A stretch of 64,000 bases of DNA. Origin: Marinomonas algarum. GTDB lineage: Bacteria; Pseudomonadota; Gammaproteobacteria; Pseudomonadales; Marinomonadaceae. Below, piece after piece: positions 28,285 through 37,711 of the stretch. Each line of letters opens with the position of its first letter. The first letter of the stretch is position 1. The position numbers and the translations under genes are program-made. The stretch spans positions 1 through 64,000 of the forward strand of contig NZ_JAJATW010000004.1 of the NCBI RefSeq assembly GCF_020532605.1, read 5' to 3'. The notes beneath the pieces are model-generated. The model searched no databases and had not been told where the DNA came from. It worked only from the letters and a program-made list of their open reading frames with translations.

Positions 28285-28767
28285 TCACTGCTGAGTTGTT
28301 TGTGCCTGTTGCTTTTGCAAGCTATCAAGGTACAGGGCATCGAAGTTGATCGGCGCCAACATCAAGGCTGGGAAGCTGCCTTTGACAACAATGGCATCGA
28401 TGTTTTCACGCGCATAAGGGAAGATAGTGGCAGGACAGAAAGCGCCAAGAGCGTGGTGCAATTGCTGATCTTCCAAACCAGAAATCACAAACAAACCACC
28501 TTGTTGTACTTGAACCAAGTAACCGGTTTCTTCGCCATTTTTCACAGTAACGGTGATTTCTAGCACGATCTCATAAACACTTTCACCGACTTGACGGCTC
28601 TTGGTGTTCAGTTCTAAGCCGACTTCTGGTTTCCATTCTTCTTGGAAAATCATCGGTGAGCGTGGTGATTCAAATGAGATGTCTTTTAAAAATACACGTT
28701 GTAAAGACAGTTGTGGTGCTTTCGCTTCTTCTGTTTGTGCTTCTGGCGTTGCGGCTGTATCAGACAT
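28285..28767 (-). CDS. secB: Protein-export chaperone SecB
   Basis: A 160-residue tetrameric chaperone that holds preproteins unfolded and delivers them to SecA. Family stretches are LQRVFLKDISFESPRSP, GVFVISGL-like GLFVISGLE, and FPYARENIDAIVVKGSFPAL. AAGGA lies 6 nt before the ATG. It lies downstream of grxC and a membrane rhodanese, the same order yibN-grxC-secB as in E. coli. Confidence 0.97.
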   Translation of the reverse strand: MSDTAATPEAQTEEAKAPQLSLQRVFLKDISFESPRSPMIFQEEWKPEVGLELNTKSRQVGESVYEIVLEITVTVKNGEETGYLVQVQQGGLFVISGLEDQQLHHALGAFCPATIFPYARENIDAIVVKGSFPALMLAPINFDALYLDSLQKQQAQTTQQ

Positions 28768-28878
28768 GGTATTTCCTTTTATGATAAGACTAAGTCGTCG
28801 TGTTTTTAAATGGCGTGTAGGTTAAAAGCGCGTGTGACGTTTGGTTAATAATGTCACTGCGCTTTATTGAGCGTCAGA

Positions 28879-29133
28879 TTATTGCGCTACCAGTGTTTCG
28901 AGTGTGTTGTTGCGTGCTACGGCAAACAGGTCGTCGCAACCGCCAATGTGTTGTTCACCGATCCAAATCTGCGGCACAGTGTGACGACCACTTTTGGCCA
29001 TCATTTCTTGACGTCGCTCAGGGGCACCGTCAACACGAATTTCGTTAAATGCAATATTCTTGGATGCAAGCAACTGCTTTGCTCTTACGCAAAAAGGGCA
29101 ATAATCACTTGAATAAATTGTTACCGTGGCCAT
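28879..29133 (-). CDS. grxC: Glutaredoxin 3
   Basis: An 84-residue glutaredoxin with the dithiol active site CPFC (in YSSDYCPFCVRAK), the cis-proline segment HTVPQIWI and the GSH-binding end GGCDDL. It reduces disulfides and glutathionylated proteins in the cytoplasm. Of two adjacent ATGs, the one at 29133 has the better distance from AGAGG. It sits between the rhodanese gene and secB. Confidence 0.95.
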   Translation of the reverse strand: MATVTIYSSDYCPFCVRAKQLLASKNIAFNEIRVDGAPERRQEMMAKSGRHTVPQIWIGEQHIGGCDDLFAVARNNTLETLVAQ

Positions 29134-29143
29134 CATTTACCTC

Positions 29144-29563
29144 TTACTTTTTCACCAGTGGTAGATTGGACGCTTGCCATTCAGCAATACCGCCTTGTAA
29201 TTTGTAGATCTTGCTGAATCCGGCTTTTTTCAAATCTTTCGCGCTGGCGCCGGCCGTCATACCTGTTTTGCAAACAACGATAATGGGGGCATCTTTGTGT
29301 TTCTCAAGACGGTTTAGGCTGTCTTTTATTTTCGTTGCAGGAACATTGATCGAATCCGTAATATGGCCTGTTTTAAACTCTTTTTCTGGACGTATATCCA
29401 ACAAAACCGCATTTTCGTTGTTGATCAAGGTGGTGGCAGCGGAAGAGGTTAAGCTTGCTGCACCATTATTGCGTTCCATAAACAATAGCGTGATAAGAAT
29501 CGCCACAAAAACAGCGACCATTTCCCAGTGGTTGGTACAAAATTCAATAAATTGGTTCATCAT
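29144..29563 (-). CDS. Membrane-anchored rhodanese-domain protein (YibN-like)
   Basis: A 139-residue protein with one N-terminal membrane helix (about 12-30) and a rhodanese domain. The domain has the active-site Cys in VVCKTGMTAGAS, and the DIRPEKEFKTGHI signature. It may handle persulfide sulfur at the membrane; its substrate is not defined. The start is uncertain among three closely spaced ATGs at 29569, 29563 and 29560. The 173-codon frame that extends further upstream is not needed. Confidence 0.88.
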   Translation of the reverse strand: MMNQFIEFCTNHWEMVAVFVAILITLLFMERNNGAASLTSSAATTLINNENAVLLDIRPEKEFKTGHITDSINVPATKIKDSLNRLEKHKDAPIIVVCKTGMTAGASAKDLKKAGFSKIYKLQGGIAEWQASNLPLVKK

Positions 29564-29781
29564 AATCATAAGGCTCAAATTTAAACTGCGAGCATTATAC
29601 ACGCACAGCGGCCTTGGTACAGGCTCAAAACCCTCCTTGTGAACGGCGTTTTTACTCTCGAACAAAATAGATAAGTAAGGTTGTCGATGAATGAGCTAAC
29701 CATCAGAGTAGAGCGTTTTTGTCATCCTAAAGGCGGCGGTTTTACCTTATAATAACGGCACTTACTCTGGAGCCAAGACAT

Positions 29782-32583
29782 ATGATGAAACCCATAGCGA
29801 CAACGGCCGTGATTGCCGTAGGGTATTTCTTACTGGGCCTTTTAGGATTGTCTTTGGCGATTGCACCGGGGTACGCAACGATTATTTGGCCTGCTTCAGG
29901 GTTGGCGCTTGTTGCCGCTATTTTTTACCCTAAACCGGCGGTGTTTGGTGTTTTTCTCGGGGCGTTTTTCGTCAATATAACGAATGATTGGCTTAACACG
30001 CAGACCGCATCTTGGGCGGTAGCGGTCTGTATTGGTTTAACCGTTGTGTTGCAATCGAGTGTGGCCGCTTACCTAGTGAAGCGCTACGTGGGCATTCCTT
30101 TTCTCTTTCACCGTACACGTTTGGTGTGGCGTTTTGTTGTTTTGGCTGGTTTTCTTTCCTGTCTTATCGGCGCGACGTTAGGCACGGCTGTTCTGCTGTT
30201 GTTTGGTTTAATGGCACCAGAAGAGGCGTTACTCAGTGGGCTAGTCTGGTGGGGCGGCGATGTCATCGGTGTGTTGGTGGTGGTGCCTTGGCTTGCGGTG
30301 ATTTTTCCGGCGCTGTTTGGTCAACGCTTTGAGCACCCTTGGCGTCTAATAGGGGGTTTTTCTCTCGTATTGGTGGTCACTGTGCTTTTGTCGTGGGGCA
30401 GTGCGTATTCTGAGTGGAACAAACAGACCAAGGAGTTTCGTTCAAACGCACAGCTGTTAGAAGTGTTGCTGAATAATCGTATAAAAAACAGTGTGGATAT
30501 GTTGTACAGCTTAGTCGGGCTGATAAAAAGCAGTGATCATATGCGAGTGAAGGAGTTTGAAACGTTTGCTCAGCGTGTTGTACAGCGTGATAGCTCAATT
30601 CTATCGGTTTCTTTAAATTTTGCGGTGGCGGGTGACGACCTTAACGCTTTTGAGCGAAGTGCTCAGCTGAGTTATCCCGAGATCCCTTTTCGTATCACAG
30701 AAAGCGCTCGTGACGGTGAAATCGTACCGGTGACGCCTCGCCCAAAACACATCGTGGTCACCTATATTCACCCTTTAGAAACCAACAAGGTGGCACTGGG
30801 TTATGACTTGTATTCACAACCTGATCGCCGTTTTGCTGTTGATCAAGCGATTGCTTTTCAACAAGCTTACCCAACGTCGCCGCTGTCTTTATTAGAAGAC
30901 ACTAAGGCGGTGATCTTATTTCTGCCCTTCTTTGATGATGTGCAAAAAGAGACGTTTTTGGGGGTCGCCATTGCGGTGATTGAAGTCGAAACCCTAACAG
31001 AGACCATAGTGGAATATGGGCGCTTGCCCAATACCGAGCTTTACCTGGTGGATGAAGACAACGCCAGCCCTGATCCGATTATTGTCGCCAAAAGCAAATC
31101 AGCGAGCTTATCCGCCGTTGATCTGGTGCAACGCTATCAGCAAGATGACTTTCAGCATGCGGTGAGTTTTGATATCAACGTGGGCGCCAAGGCATGGCGT
31201 TTATATCAGGTCAGTGATAGTCGCTTCTTTAAGCAACCTTGGGTGGTAAAGTTTGTCTTGGCCTGTGGCTTCCTGTTCACAGGTGCCTTTGGTTGGTTCC
31301 TATTGATTGTCAGTGGTCATACGGCTGAAATTGAAAGTCGTGTGACACTCAGAACACGGGATCTTCTGCTGGCGAACGATGAGTTAAAAGCCTCTGAACT
31401 TGAGCAAAGTAAAGCGAAAGAGGAGGCGGTACGCGCCAGTCATGCGAAAAGTGCCTTTTTAGCCACCATGAGCCATGAAATCCGCACGCCTCTGAATGGT
31501 GTGATCGGATGTTTAGCGCTCCTAATGAGCACACGTTTGCAACCGAAACAGCAAGAATTAGCCAAGCTTTCTCAGCAAAGTGCTGAGTCCTTATTGGACA
31601 TCATCAATGACATTTTAGATTTATCGAAGATTGAAGTGGGCAACTTTGTATTAGAAAAGCAGGCGTTTTCTTTACCTGAATTAGTGGAAGAAGTGACCCA
31701 TATCTTTGTCTTAAAAGCCGAGGAAAAGGGCATTGTATTAAACTCAACATTAGATGCGGTTCCAAACGTGACCCTATTGGGGGATCGTCTGCGGATTAAG
31801 CAAATTCTGGTGAACTTGTTGGGCAATGCGGTGAAGTTTACCCAACAGGGGGAAGTTTCTTTGCACCTTTCTTTGACTCAGCAAAAAGGCCAGCATGTTA
31901 TGTTAGACGTGTCTGTGAAAGACACGGGGATTGGTATATCCAAAGAGAATCAAGCGCACCTTTTTCAGCGCTTTAATCAAGCTGACAGCTCGACCACGCG
32001 ACGTTTTGGTGGAACCGGGCTTGGGTTGGCGATTAGCAAGGAGTTTATTGACGCGATGAACGGTCATATTTCTTTAACGTCGGAGCATGGCGTCGGTTCA
32101 AATTTTACCTGTCGTATTCCTTTGGCCCTAGTATCGAACTCAGAGGCAGACCGCAGCAAGACCTCGGCAACGAAACCACAGGATAAACGCCATAATGAGC
32201 GTCCTGTATTCAATGCTAAGGTGCTGTTAGTCGAAGACAATCTTACCAATCAGATCGTCGCTCGTGGGCTGCTGAAGCTTTTTGGCATTGAGGTTGTTGT
32301 GGCTGAAAATGGTCAACAAGCCGTCGAAAAAGCCGATGCTCAGTGCTTTGACTTAATCTTTATGGATTGCCAAATGCCTGTCATGGATGGTTATGAAGCC
32401 ACCCGCACTTTGCGTCAAAGTGGCAGTGGGGCGACCCCCGCCGATGTCGCGATTGTGGCCTTGAGTGCGAATGCGATGAAAGGAGACAAAGAGACCTGCA
32501 TCGCAGCGGGTATGGATGATCACATCGCCAAACCAATCTCACAAGACAAACTGGAAGCGGTACTGACCAAGTGGTTGCCTTAA
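29782..32583 (+). CDS. MASE1-CHASE hybrid sensor histidine kinase
   Basis: A 933-residue membrane hybrid kinase. It has a MASE1 domain of about eight helices (1-215; IIWPASGLALVAAI), a periplasmic CHASE-type sensor (about 220-485), a TM (about 495-515), a coiled coil, and HisKA with the His in FLATMSHEIRTPLNG (about 560-620). HATPase (about 665-780; GDRLRIKQILVNLLGNAVKF, DTGIGI, GGTGLGLAI) and a C-terminal receiver with phospho-acceptor Asp in LIFMDCQMPVMDG follow. No HPt domain is fused, so a separate phosphotransfer partner is expected. GGAG lies 9 nt before the ATG. It is not in an obvious operon. Confidence 0.93.
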   Translation: MMKPIATTAVIAVGYFLLGLLGLSLAIAPGYATIIWPASGLALVAAIFYPKPAVFGVFLGAFFVNITNDWLNTQTASWAVAVCIGLTVVLQSSVAAYLVKRYVGIPFLFHRTRLVWRFVVLAGFLSCLIGATLGTAVLLLFGLMAPEEALLSGLVWWGGDVIGVLVVVPWLAVIFPALFGQRFEHPWRLIGGFSLVLVVTVLLSWGSAYSEWNKQTKEFRSNAQLLEVLLNNRIKNSVDMLYSLVGLIKSSDHMRVKEFETFAQRVVQRDSSILSVSLNFAVAGDDLNAFERSAQLSYPEIPFRITESARDGEIVPVTPRPKHIVVTYIHPLETNKVALGYDLYSQPDRRFAVDQAIAFQQAYPTSPLSLLEDTKAVILFLPFFDDVQKETFLGVAIAVIEVETLTETIVEYGRLPNTELYLVDEDNASPDPIIVAKSKSASLSAVDLVQRYQQDDFQHAVSFDINVGAKAWRLYQVSDSRFFKQPWVVKFVLACGFLFTGAFGWFLLIVSGHTAEIESRVTLRTRDLLLANDELKASELEQSKAKEEAVRASHAKSAFLATMSHEIRTPLNGVIGCLALLMSTRLQPKQQELAKLSQQSAESLLDIINDILDLSKIEVGNFVLEKQAFSLPELVEEVTHIFVLKAEEKGIVLNSTLDAVPNVTLLGDRLRIKQILVNLLGNAVKFTQQGEVSLHLSLTQQKGQHVMLDVSVKDTGIGISKENQAHLFQRFNQADSSTTRRFGGTGLGLAISKEFIDAMNGHISLTSEHGVGSNFTCRIPLALVSNSEADRSKTSATKPQDKRHNERPVFNAKVLLVEDNLTNQIVARGLLKLFGIEVVVAENGQQAVEKADAQCFDLIFMDCQMPVMDGYEATRTLRQSGSGATPADVAIVALSANAMKGDKETCIAAGMDDHIAKPISQDKLEAVLTKWLP

Positions 32584-32634
32584 GTGACCGAGTTTCTCTT
32601 CTGCTCATAGACCGCCTGCTTGTCGGTCAGTAAG

Positions 32635-32672
32635 GGTTTCATTTGAATAATGTTTGTTTTTCAAATGAAACC
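32635..32672 (+). promoter_or_regulatory. 11-bp inverted repeat upstream of ugpB (candidate DeoR-family operator)
   Basis: GGTTTCATTTG (32635-32645) and CAAATGAAACC (32662-32672) are perfect inverse copies, 16 bp apart, 82 bp before the ugpB ATG. A related AAATTGAAAC follows at 32684-32693. DeoR-family repressors often bind TTTCATTT-like repeats, and a DeoR gene lies in this operon. That assignment is inference. Confidence 0.5.
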
Positions 32673-32753
32673 TAACTATCATCAAATTGAAACATTTTCT
32701 TTCTATAGTCGTTCTTTCTTTTCTAACAAAAACTCATTGTGAGGAACACGGAA

Positions 32754-34055
32754 ATGCATCATTTGAAATTAGCGTCGGTTGTTGTTGGCTTATCAGTTGC
32801 CAGTTCAGGGTTTGCTGCCACAGAAGTGGCGTGGTGGCACGCGATGGGCGGAGCGAACGGAGAAAAAGTCAACGAGATCGCCAAAGCGTTTAACGATTCT
32901 CAAGACGCTTACAGCGTCAAGCCTGTCTACAAAGGCAACTACACAGAAACCATGACCTCAGCGATCGCGGCCTTCCGTGCCAAACAACAGCCCGCCATTG
33001 TGCAAGTCTTTGAAGTCGGCACTGCCAGTATGATGGCGGCAAAAGGCGCGATTTACCCGGTTCATCAACTGATGCGCGAATCGGGTCAATCTTTCGATGA
33101 AAGCACTTATTTAAGTGCTGTGACGGGGTATTACACAGACGGTGATGGCAAGATGTTGTCGATGCCTTTCAACAGTTCAACGCCCGTTTTGTACTACAAC
33201 AAAGATTTGTTCGCCAAAGCGGGCATTAAACACGCACCAAAAACTTGGCAAGATGTGGAAGCGGTTTCCAAACAGTTACAAGCATCGGGCGTCAGTTGTG
33301 GCTTCACTACCGCGTGGCAATCTTGGGTGCAACTGGAAAACCTGAGTGCGCGTCATAATGTTCCTTTCGCCACATTGGATAACGGTTTTGGTGGTTTGAA
33401 AACCGAATTGGCCTTTAATGGCCCGCTGCAAGTGGCGCACGTAACCAAGATGGGCGAGTGGCAACAGAACGGCATTTTTAGTTATTCTGGTCGTACCAAC
33501 GACGGCGCCGCAAAATTCTACAGTCAAGAGTGTGGCATGTTTACCGAGTCATCGGCTGGTTACGCAGGTATCAAGCGCAATGCGACCTTTGACTTTGGTG
33601 TCGCCGAATTACCTTATTGGCAAGGTCAGGTTAAACAGCCGTCTAATACCATCATTGGAGGCGCGTCTTTATGGGTGTTGCAAGGCCATTCTGAAGAAGA
33701 ATACAAGGGCGTGGCGTCTTTCTTAAGCTATCTGTCGCGTGCCTCCGTGCAAGCGGATTGGCACCAATTCTCTGGTTATTTGCCCATCACCAAAGCGGCC
33801 TATGATCTAAGCAAGGGTCAAGGTTTTTATGCGGCGAATCCAGGCACAGAAACCGGTGTGGTACAAATGACCACAGGCACGCCAACGGGTAACACCAAAG
33901 GGTTGCGTTTGGGTAACTTTGTGCAAATCCGTGGTGTGATCGACGAAGCGCTAGAGTCTGTCTGGAGTGGTAAAGTCGATGCGCAAACCGCATTAAACAC
34001 CGCGGTAGAGCGTGGTAATGCACAATTGCGTCGTTTCGAAAAAGCCAACGACTGA
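32754..34055 (+). CDS. ugpB: sn-Glycerol-3-phosphate ABC transporter binding protein
   Basis: A 433-residue periplasmic binding protein of the UgpB family, which takes up glycerol-3-phosphate and glycerophosphodiesters. The signal peptide ends at about residue 21 (SSGFAA). Family features are the mature N-terminus EVAWWHAMGGANGEKVNEIA, YKGNYTETM and IGGASLWVL. ATG 32754 has GAGG 9 nt upstream; a GTG at 32739 is less likely. It starts the operon and is followed by a hairpin. Confidence 0.93.
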   Translation: MHHLKLASVVVGLSVASSGFAATEVAWWHAMGGANGEKVNEIAKAFNDSQDAYSVKPVYKGNYTETMTSAIAAFRAKQQPAIVQVFEVGTASMMAAKGAIYPVHQLMRESGQSFDESTYLSAVTGYYTDGDGKMLSMPFNSSTPVLYYNKDLFAKAGIKHAPKTWQDVEAVSKQLQASGVSCGFTTAWQSWVQLENLSARHNVPFATLDNGFGGLKTELAFNGPLQVAHVTKMGEWQQNGIFSYSGRTNDGAAKFYSQECGMFTESSAGYAGIKRNATFDFGVAELPYWQGQVKQPSNTIIGGASLWVLQGHSEEEYKGVASFLSYLSRASVQADWHQFSGYLPITKAAYDLSKGQGFYAANPGTETGVVQMTTGTPTGNTKGLRLGNFVQIRGVIDEALESVWSGKVDAQTALNTAVERGNAQLRRFEKAND

Positions 34056-34068
34056 TTGATCCTTTCAA

Positions 34069-34098
34069 CGCCCTTATAACCCTTTATAAGGGCGCTTT
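34069..34098 (+). terminator. Intra-operon hairpin between ugpB and ugpA
   Basis: A perfect 10-bp stem (CGCCCTTATA with TATAAGGGCG), a 6-nt loop and the tail CTTTTA look like a moderate intrinsic terminator in the 74-bp ugpB-ugpA gap. Confidence 0.65.
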
Positions 34099-34129
34099 TA
34101 CTTAACCTTCTTTGTTTTTGGATTGTCTG

Positions 34130-35008
34130 ATGACAGTGACCTTCCCGCAAAAAGGCCTGCCTTGGTTATTGCTGTTACCACAATTGGTGGTGACCGCCAT
34201 TTTCTTTCTGTGGCCTGCAGAGCAAGCATTAGAGCAAGCGTTTTATCAAGAAGATGCCTTTGGTTTAAGCCGTGAATTTGTTGGCTTAGAGAACTTTATC
34301 GATTTGTTTACCGACCCTTTGTATTACGAGTCCATGTTGACCACTCTGGTGTTCAGTTTCTCGGTGGCGATTGGGGGAATGTCGGTTGCCTTATTGTTAG
34401 CCGTGATGGCCGATCGCATTATTCGCGGTAAGCTGACTTATCAAACGTTATTGATTTGGCCTTACGCCGTGGCACCCGCTTTAGCGGGGGTGTTGTGGTG
34501 GATTTTATTTGACCCCAGCATGGGGCCGATTGCTCTCTGGTTGGACAACATAGGCATTGATTGGAACCATTATTTGAATGGTAACCAAGCGATGATCTTG
34601 GTGGTGATTGCCGCCACATGGAAACAAATCAGCTACAACTTCTTATTTTTCTTAGCAGGATTACAGGCCGTACCACGCTCCCTGATTGAAGCGGCTTCTA
34701 TTGATGGCGCCAGTCCTTTTAAACGCTTTTGGACCATTGTGTTTCCTTTGTTATCACCGACAACGTTTTTTCTTTTGGTGGTCAACCTTGTCTACGCCTT
34801 CTTCGAAACCTTTGGCGTGATCGACGCGACAACAAAGGGCGGCCCAGGGCAAAGTACCACTACCTTGGTGTACAAGGTGTTTGACGATGGTTTTGTTGGC
34901 TTGGATTTGGGCGGCTCTGCGGCGCAGTCTGTCATATTAATGGCCATTGTGGGCTTGATGACGGTGATTCAGTTTCGTTTTATTGAGCGTAAGGTGCAGT
35001 ACTCATGA
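34130..35008 (+). CDS. ugpA: sn-Glycerol-3-phosphate ABC transporter permease UgpA
   Basis: A 292-residue permease with six helices. The EAA loop that contacts the ATPase is visible as [19 protein letters not shown]. UgpA-like features include [15 protein letters not shown] near the C-terminus. The ATG at 34130 gives a normal length; an upstream TTG frame adds six residues without benefit. The stop overlaps ugpE by 4 bp. Confidence 0.94.
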   Translation: MTVTFPQKGLPWLLLLPQLVVTAIFFLWPAEQALEQAFYQEDAFGLSREFVGLENFIDLFTDPLYYESMLTTLVFSFSVAIGGMSVALLLAVMADRIIRGKLTYQTLLIWPYAVAPALAGVLWWILFDPSMGPIALWLDNIGIDWNHYLNGNQAMILVVIAATWKQISYNFLFFLAGLQAVPRSLIEAASIDGASPFKRFWTIVFPLLSPTTFFLLVVNLVYAFFETFGVIDATTKGGPGQSTTTLVYKVFDDGFVGLDLGGSAAQSVILMAIVGLMTVIQFRFIERKVQYS

Positions 35009-35853
35009 TCGAAAATCGACCTTGGTTAACCTTTGCCAGCCATGCAACCTTATTGGTGGGAATCGGTTTAGTCGCCTTACCTGTATGGATGGCGCTGGTC
35101 GCCTCAACGCATCCTGCGTCGGCTTTTGGTGCCGGCCATATTCCTCTTTGGTTTGGCGATGCCGGCGGACAAACATGGGGGAATGTCTTGTTCGAAAAAG
35201 CCGGCAACGGTGTGGATACGCCGGTCTTTTGGATGATGTTGAACTCCTTAATCATGGCACTGGGTATTACGTTCGGTAAAATCGCGATTTCCTTGTTATC
35301 CGCTTATGCGATTGTGTTTTTCCGCTTTCCTTTTCGTAATCTGTGTTTCTGGATCATCTTTATGACCTTGATGTTGCCGGTGGAAGTGCGCATTGTGCCG
35401 ACCTATGAAGTGATTGCGAACTTAGGATTGTTAAACAGTTACACAGGGCTGACATTGCCTTTAATTGCCAGTGCAACGGCGACTTTTTTGTTTCGTCAGT
35501 GTTTTTTAAGCATGCCGGGCGAGCTGGTGGAAGCGGCACGAATTGATGGTGCGGGGCCTTGGCGGTTCTTTTTTGATATTTTACTGCCCTTGTCGCGCAC
35601 CAATATTGCCGCCTTGTTTGTGATTTTATTTATTTATGGCTGGAACCAGTATCTATGGCCTTTGCTGATTACCACAGATGATGCGTATTACACCTTGGTA
35701 ATGAGCATTAAGCGTATGTTGTCAGTGACCGATGGTGATATTGCTTGGAACCAAATCATGGCCACCACCTTATTAGCCATGCTGCCCCCTGTTGCTGTGG
35801 TGATTGGTATGCAAAAGCTGTTTGTAAAAGGCTTAGTGGATTCGGAGAAATAA
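35005..35853 (+). CDS. ugpE: sn-Glycerol-3-phosphate ABC transporter permease UgpE
   Basis: A 282-residue permease with six helices. The EAA loop is [20 protein letters not shown], and the UgpE-typical segment [17 protein letters not shown] is kept. It pairs with UgpA to form the membrane channel. Its start overlaps ugpA through ATGA, and ugpC starts 2 bp later. Confidence 0.94.
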   Translation: MIENRPWLTFASHATLLVGIGLVALPVWMALVASTHPASAFGAGHIPLWFGDAGGQTWGNVLFEKAGNGVDTPVFWMMLNSLIMALGITFGKIAISLLSAYAIVFFRFPFRNLCFWIIFMTLMLPVEVRIVPTYEVIANLGLLNSYTGLTLPLIASATATFLFRQCFLSMPGELVEAARIDGAGPWRFFFDILLPLSRTNIAALFVILFIYGWNQYLWPLLITTDDAYYTLVMSIKRMLSVTDGDIAWNQIMATTLLAMLPPVAVVIGMQKLFVKGLVDSEK

Positions 35854-35855
35854 AC

Positions 35856-36920
35856 ATGACAGACGTGATTTTAGAAAAAGTAGGGAAAACCTACCTCAAC
35901 GGCTTTCAGGCGATTCCGAGTGTGGATCTGTCGATTGAAGAGGGTGAATTTATTGTGCTGGTGGGCCCGTCTGGTTGCGGTAAGTCTACGCTTTTACGCA
36001 TGGTGGCCGGCTTAGAAAGTATCTCCAGCGGAACGCTCCGGATTCGTGGCGAACACATGAACAACAAAGAACCCGCCGAGCGCGACATCGCCATGGTGTT
36101 TCAAAACTACGCCTTGTACCCACATATGACGGTGTACAACAATATGGCGTACGGTCTGAAAAATCGTGGTGTTCCTAAGGATCAAATCGAAGAAAAAGTC
36201 ACCGATGTGGCTCAAATGTTAGGGCTGACCGAGTTATTACAGCGCAAGCCCGGACAGCTTTCGGGTGGGCAACGCCAACGCGTCGCCATGGGGCGGGCCA
36301 TGGTTCGCGACCCGACGGTATTTTTATTTGATGAACCCCTGTCTAATCTTGATGCCAAATTACGCGTGCAAATGCGGGTAGAGATTCGCCAATTGCAACG
36401 TAAGTTAGGTACGACAACCCTGTACGTTACCCACGACCAAGTAGAGGCCATGACGTTGGCTGATCGTTTGGTGGTATTAAACAAGGGCAAGGCGGAACAA
36501 ATCGGCACGCCGATGGAACTGTACAACACCCCTGCGACGCCCTTTGTGGCGGCCTTTATTGGCTCGCCGTCGATGAACTTGATCGACGCCACTTTGACGG
36601 ACAAAGGTATCGAATTGCCTGACGGTTTGGTGTTGCCTACGGATACAGCGGATGCGCACCGAGGCGCGGTCGTCTGGGGAATTCGTCCTGAGCATTTGGA
36701 CGTGGTTAATGAGTCTGAAGCGGATTTCGCTTTGCGCATTCAAGCCGTAGAATCTCTAGGGGCAGAAACCCTGATTCATGGTGTAGTGGGGACAGAATCT
36801 GTGGTTGTCCGCTTGTCGGGACCGCATTTGCCTGAGATAAACAGCCTGATGTGGCTCCATGCCCCAAAACAGCATTGGCACCTTTTTGATGCCAATACCC
36901 AGCAACGATTGTCAGTGTAA
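35856..36920 (+). CDS. ugpC: sn-Glycerol-3-phosphate ABC transporter ATPase UgpC
   Basis: A 354-residue ABC ATPase of the MalK/UgpC type. Walker A is GPSGCGKST, the signature is LSGGQRQR, Walker B is VFLFDEP, and the switch His is in VTHDQVEAM. The C-terminal ~120 residues form the OB-like regulatory domain (WGIRPEHLDV). The ATG at 35856 follows the ugpE stop by 2 bp; the longer frame from 35745 is inside ugpE. Confidence 0.94.
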   Translation: MTDVILEKVGKTYLNGFQAIPSVDLSIEEGEFIVLVGPSGCGKSTLLRMVAGLESISSGTLRIRGEHMNNKEPAERDIAMVFQNYALYPHMTVYNNMAYGLKNRGVPKDQIEEKVTDVAQMLGLTELLQRKPGQLSGGQRQRVAMGRAMVRDPTVFLFDEPLSNLDAKLRVQMRVEIRQLQRKLGTTTLYVTHDQVEAMTLADRLVVLNKGKAEQIGTPMELYNTPATPFVAAFIGSPSMNLIDATLTDKGIELPDGLVLPTDTADAHRGAVVWGIRPEHLDVVNESEADFALRIQAVESLGAETLIHGVVGTESVVVRLSGPHLPEINSLMWLHAPKQHWHLFDANTQQRLSV

Positions 36921-36964
36921 CTGTCACTGTGAATTGAATAGCGGCCAACTGAGTGAGAAAAAAG

Positions 36965-37702
36965 ATGGAATTAAAGACCAAAGTCATAGGGCACCGTGGT
37001 GCAGCGTTATTAGCGCCCGAAAATACCCTAGCGTCGATTCGTGCGGCGGCCAATGCCGGTGCCAGCTGGGTGGAAATTGATGTGTACGCCATTGCAGAAG
37101 GTGGCTTGATTATCTTTCACGATGATCAGCTTGACCGTTGTACTGATGGTCAAGGTATCACCAAAGAGGCGCGACCTACGGACATTGCTCAATTAGACGC
37201 CGGCTCGCATTTCTCGGCCGATTTTGCGGGAGAAAGGATTCCTACCTTGCTGGAAGCGTTAGAATGCATTCAGTCGTTAGGATTGAGTTTGAACCTAGAG
37301 ATCAAACACGACACCGCCGATGTTGAGGTGATTGTACCGGCGGTGATGGCGATGTTACGCGATCATTGGCATGACAATGATAAGTTGATGATTTCCAGTT
37401 TTAATTTAGCGGCCTTACAGTTGTGCTACGACATTGGCGACCAGCGTCACCTTGCGCCGCTGTACGAAATCATCCCAGAGGATTGGGCGGAACAGTTGGC
37501 CAGCGTCAAAGCGTACAGCTTGAATTGCGATTACCTCAATCTGACTCAGGCGCACGCCAAGGCGATCAAGGCCGCTGGCTATCGGTTGTTGTGTTATACC
37601 GCCAACGACGCAGAGGCGGTAGCAGATCACTGGCAGTGGGGGATGGACGCGGTAATCACCGATGATCCAACGCGCTTCGCGTTTTTATCAAACCAAGATT
37701 AA
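36965..37702 (+). CDS. ugpQ: Cytoplasmic glycerophosphodiester phosphodiesterase UgpQ
   Basis: A 245-residue GDPD-family TIM-barrel enzyme that cleaves glycerophosphodiesters to glycerol-3-phosphate and an alcohol. The catalytic signature is complete: GHRGA, ENTLAS, WVEIDV and FHDDQLDR. No signal peptide is present, so it acts on imported substrate. It follows ugpC closely and precedes the DeoR gene by 9 bp. The start at ATG 36965 avoids the weak GTG at 36953. Confidence 0.93.
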   Translation: MELKTKVIGHRGAALLAPENTLASIRAAANAGASWVEIDVYAIAEGGLIIFHDDQLDRCTDGQGITKEARPTDIAQLDAGSHFSADFAGERIPTLLEALECIQSLGLSLNLEIKHDTADVEVIVPAVMAMLRDHWHDNDKLMISSFNLAALQLCYDIGDQRHLAPLYEIIPEDWAEQLASVKAYSLNCDYLNLTQAHAKAIKAAGYRLLCYTANDAEAVADHWQWGMDAVITDDPTRFAFLSNQD

Positions 37703-37711
37703 GGACGAGAT

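Noticed and set aside
28017..28340. 107-codon minus-strand frame
   Set aside because: It overlaps both the secB 3' end and terminator; the 40-residue frame in another phase has the better start signal and membrane helix.
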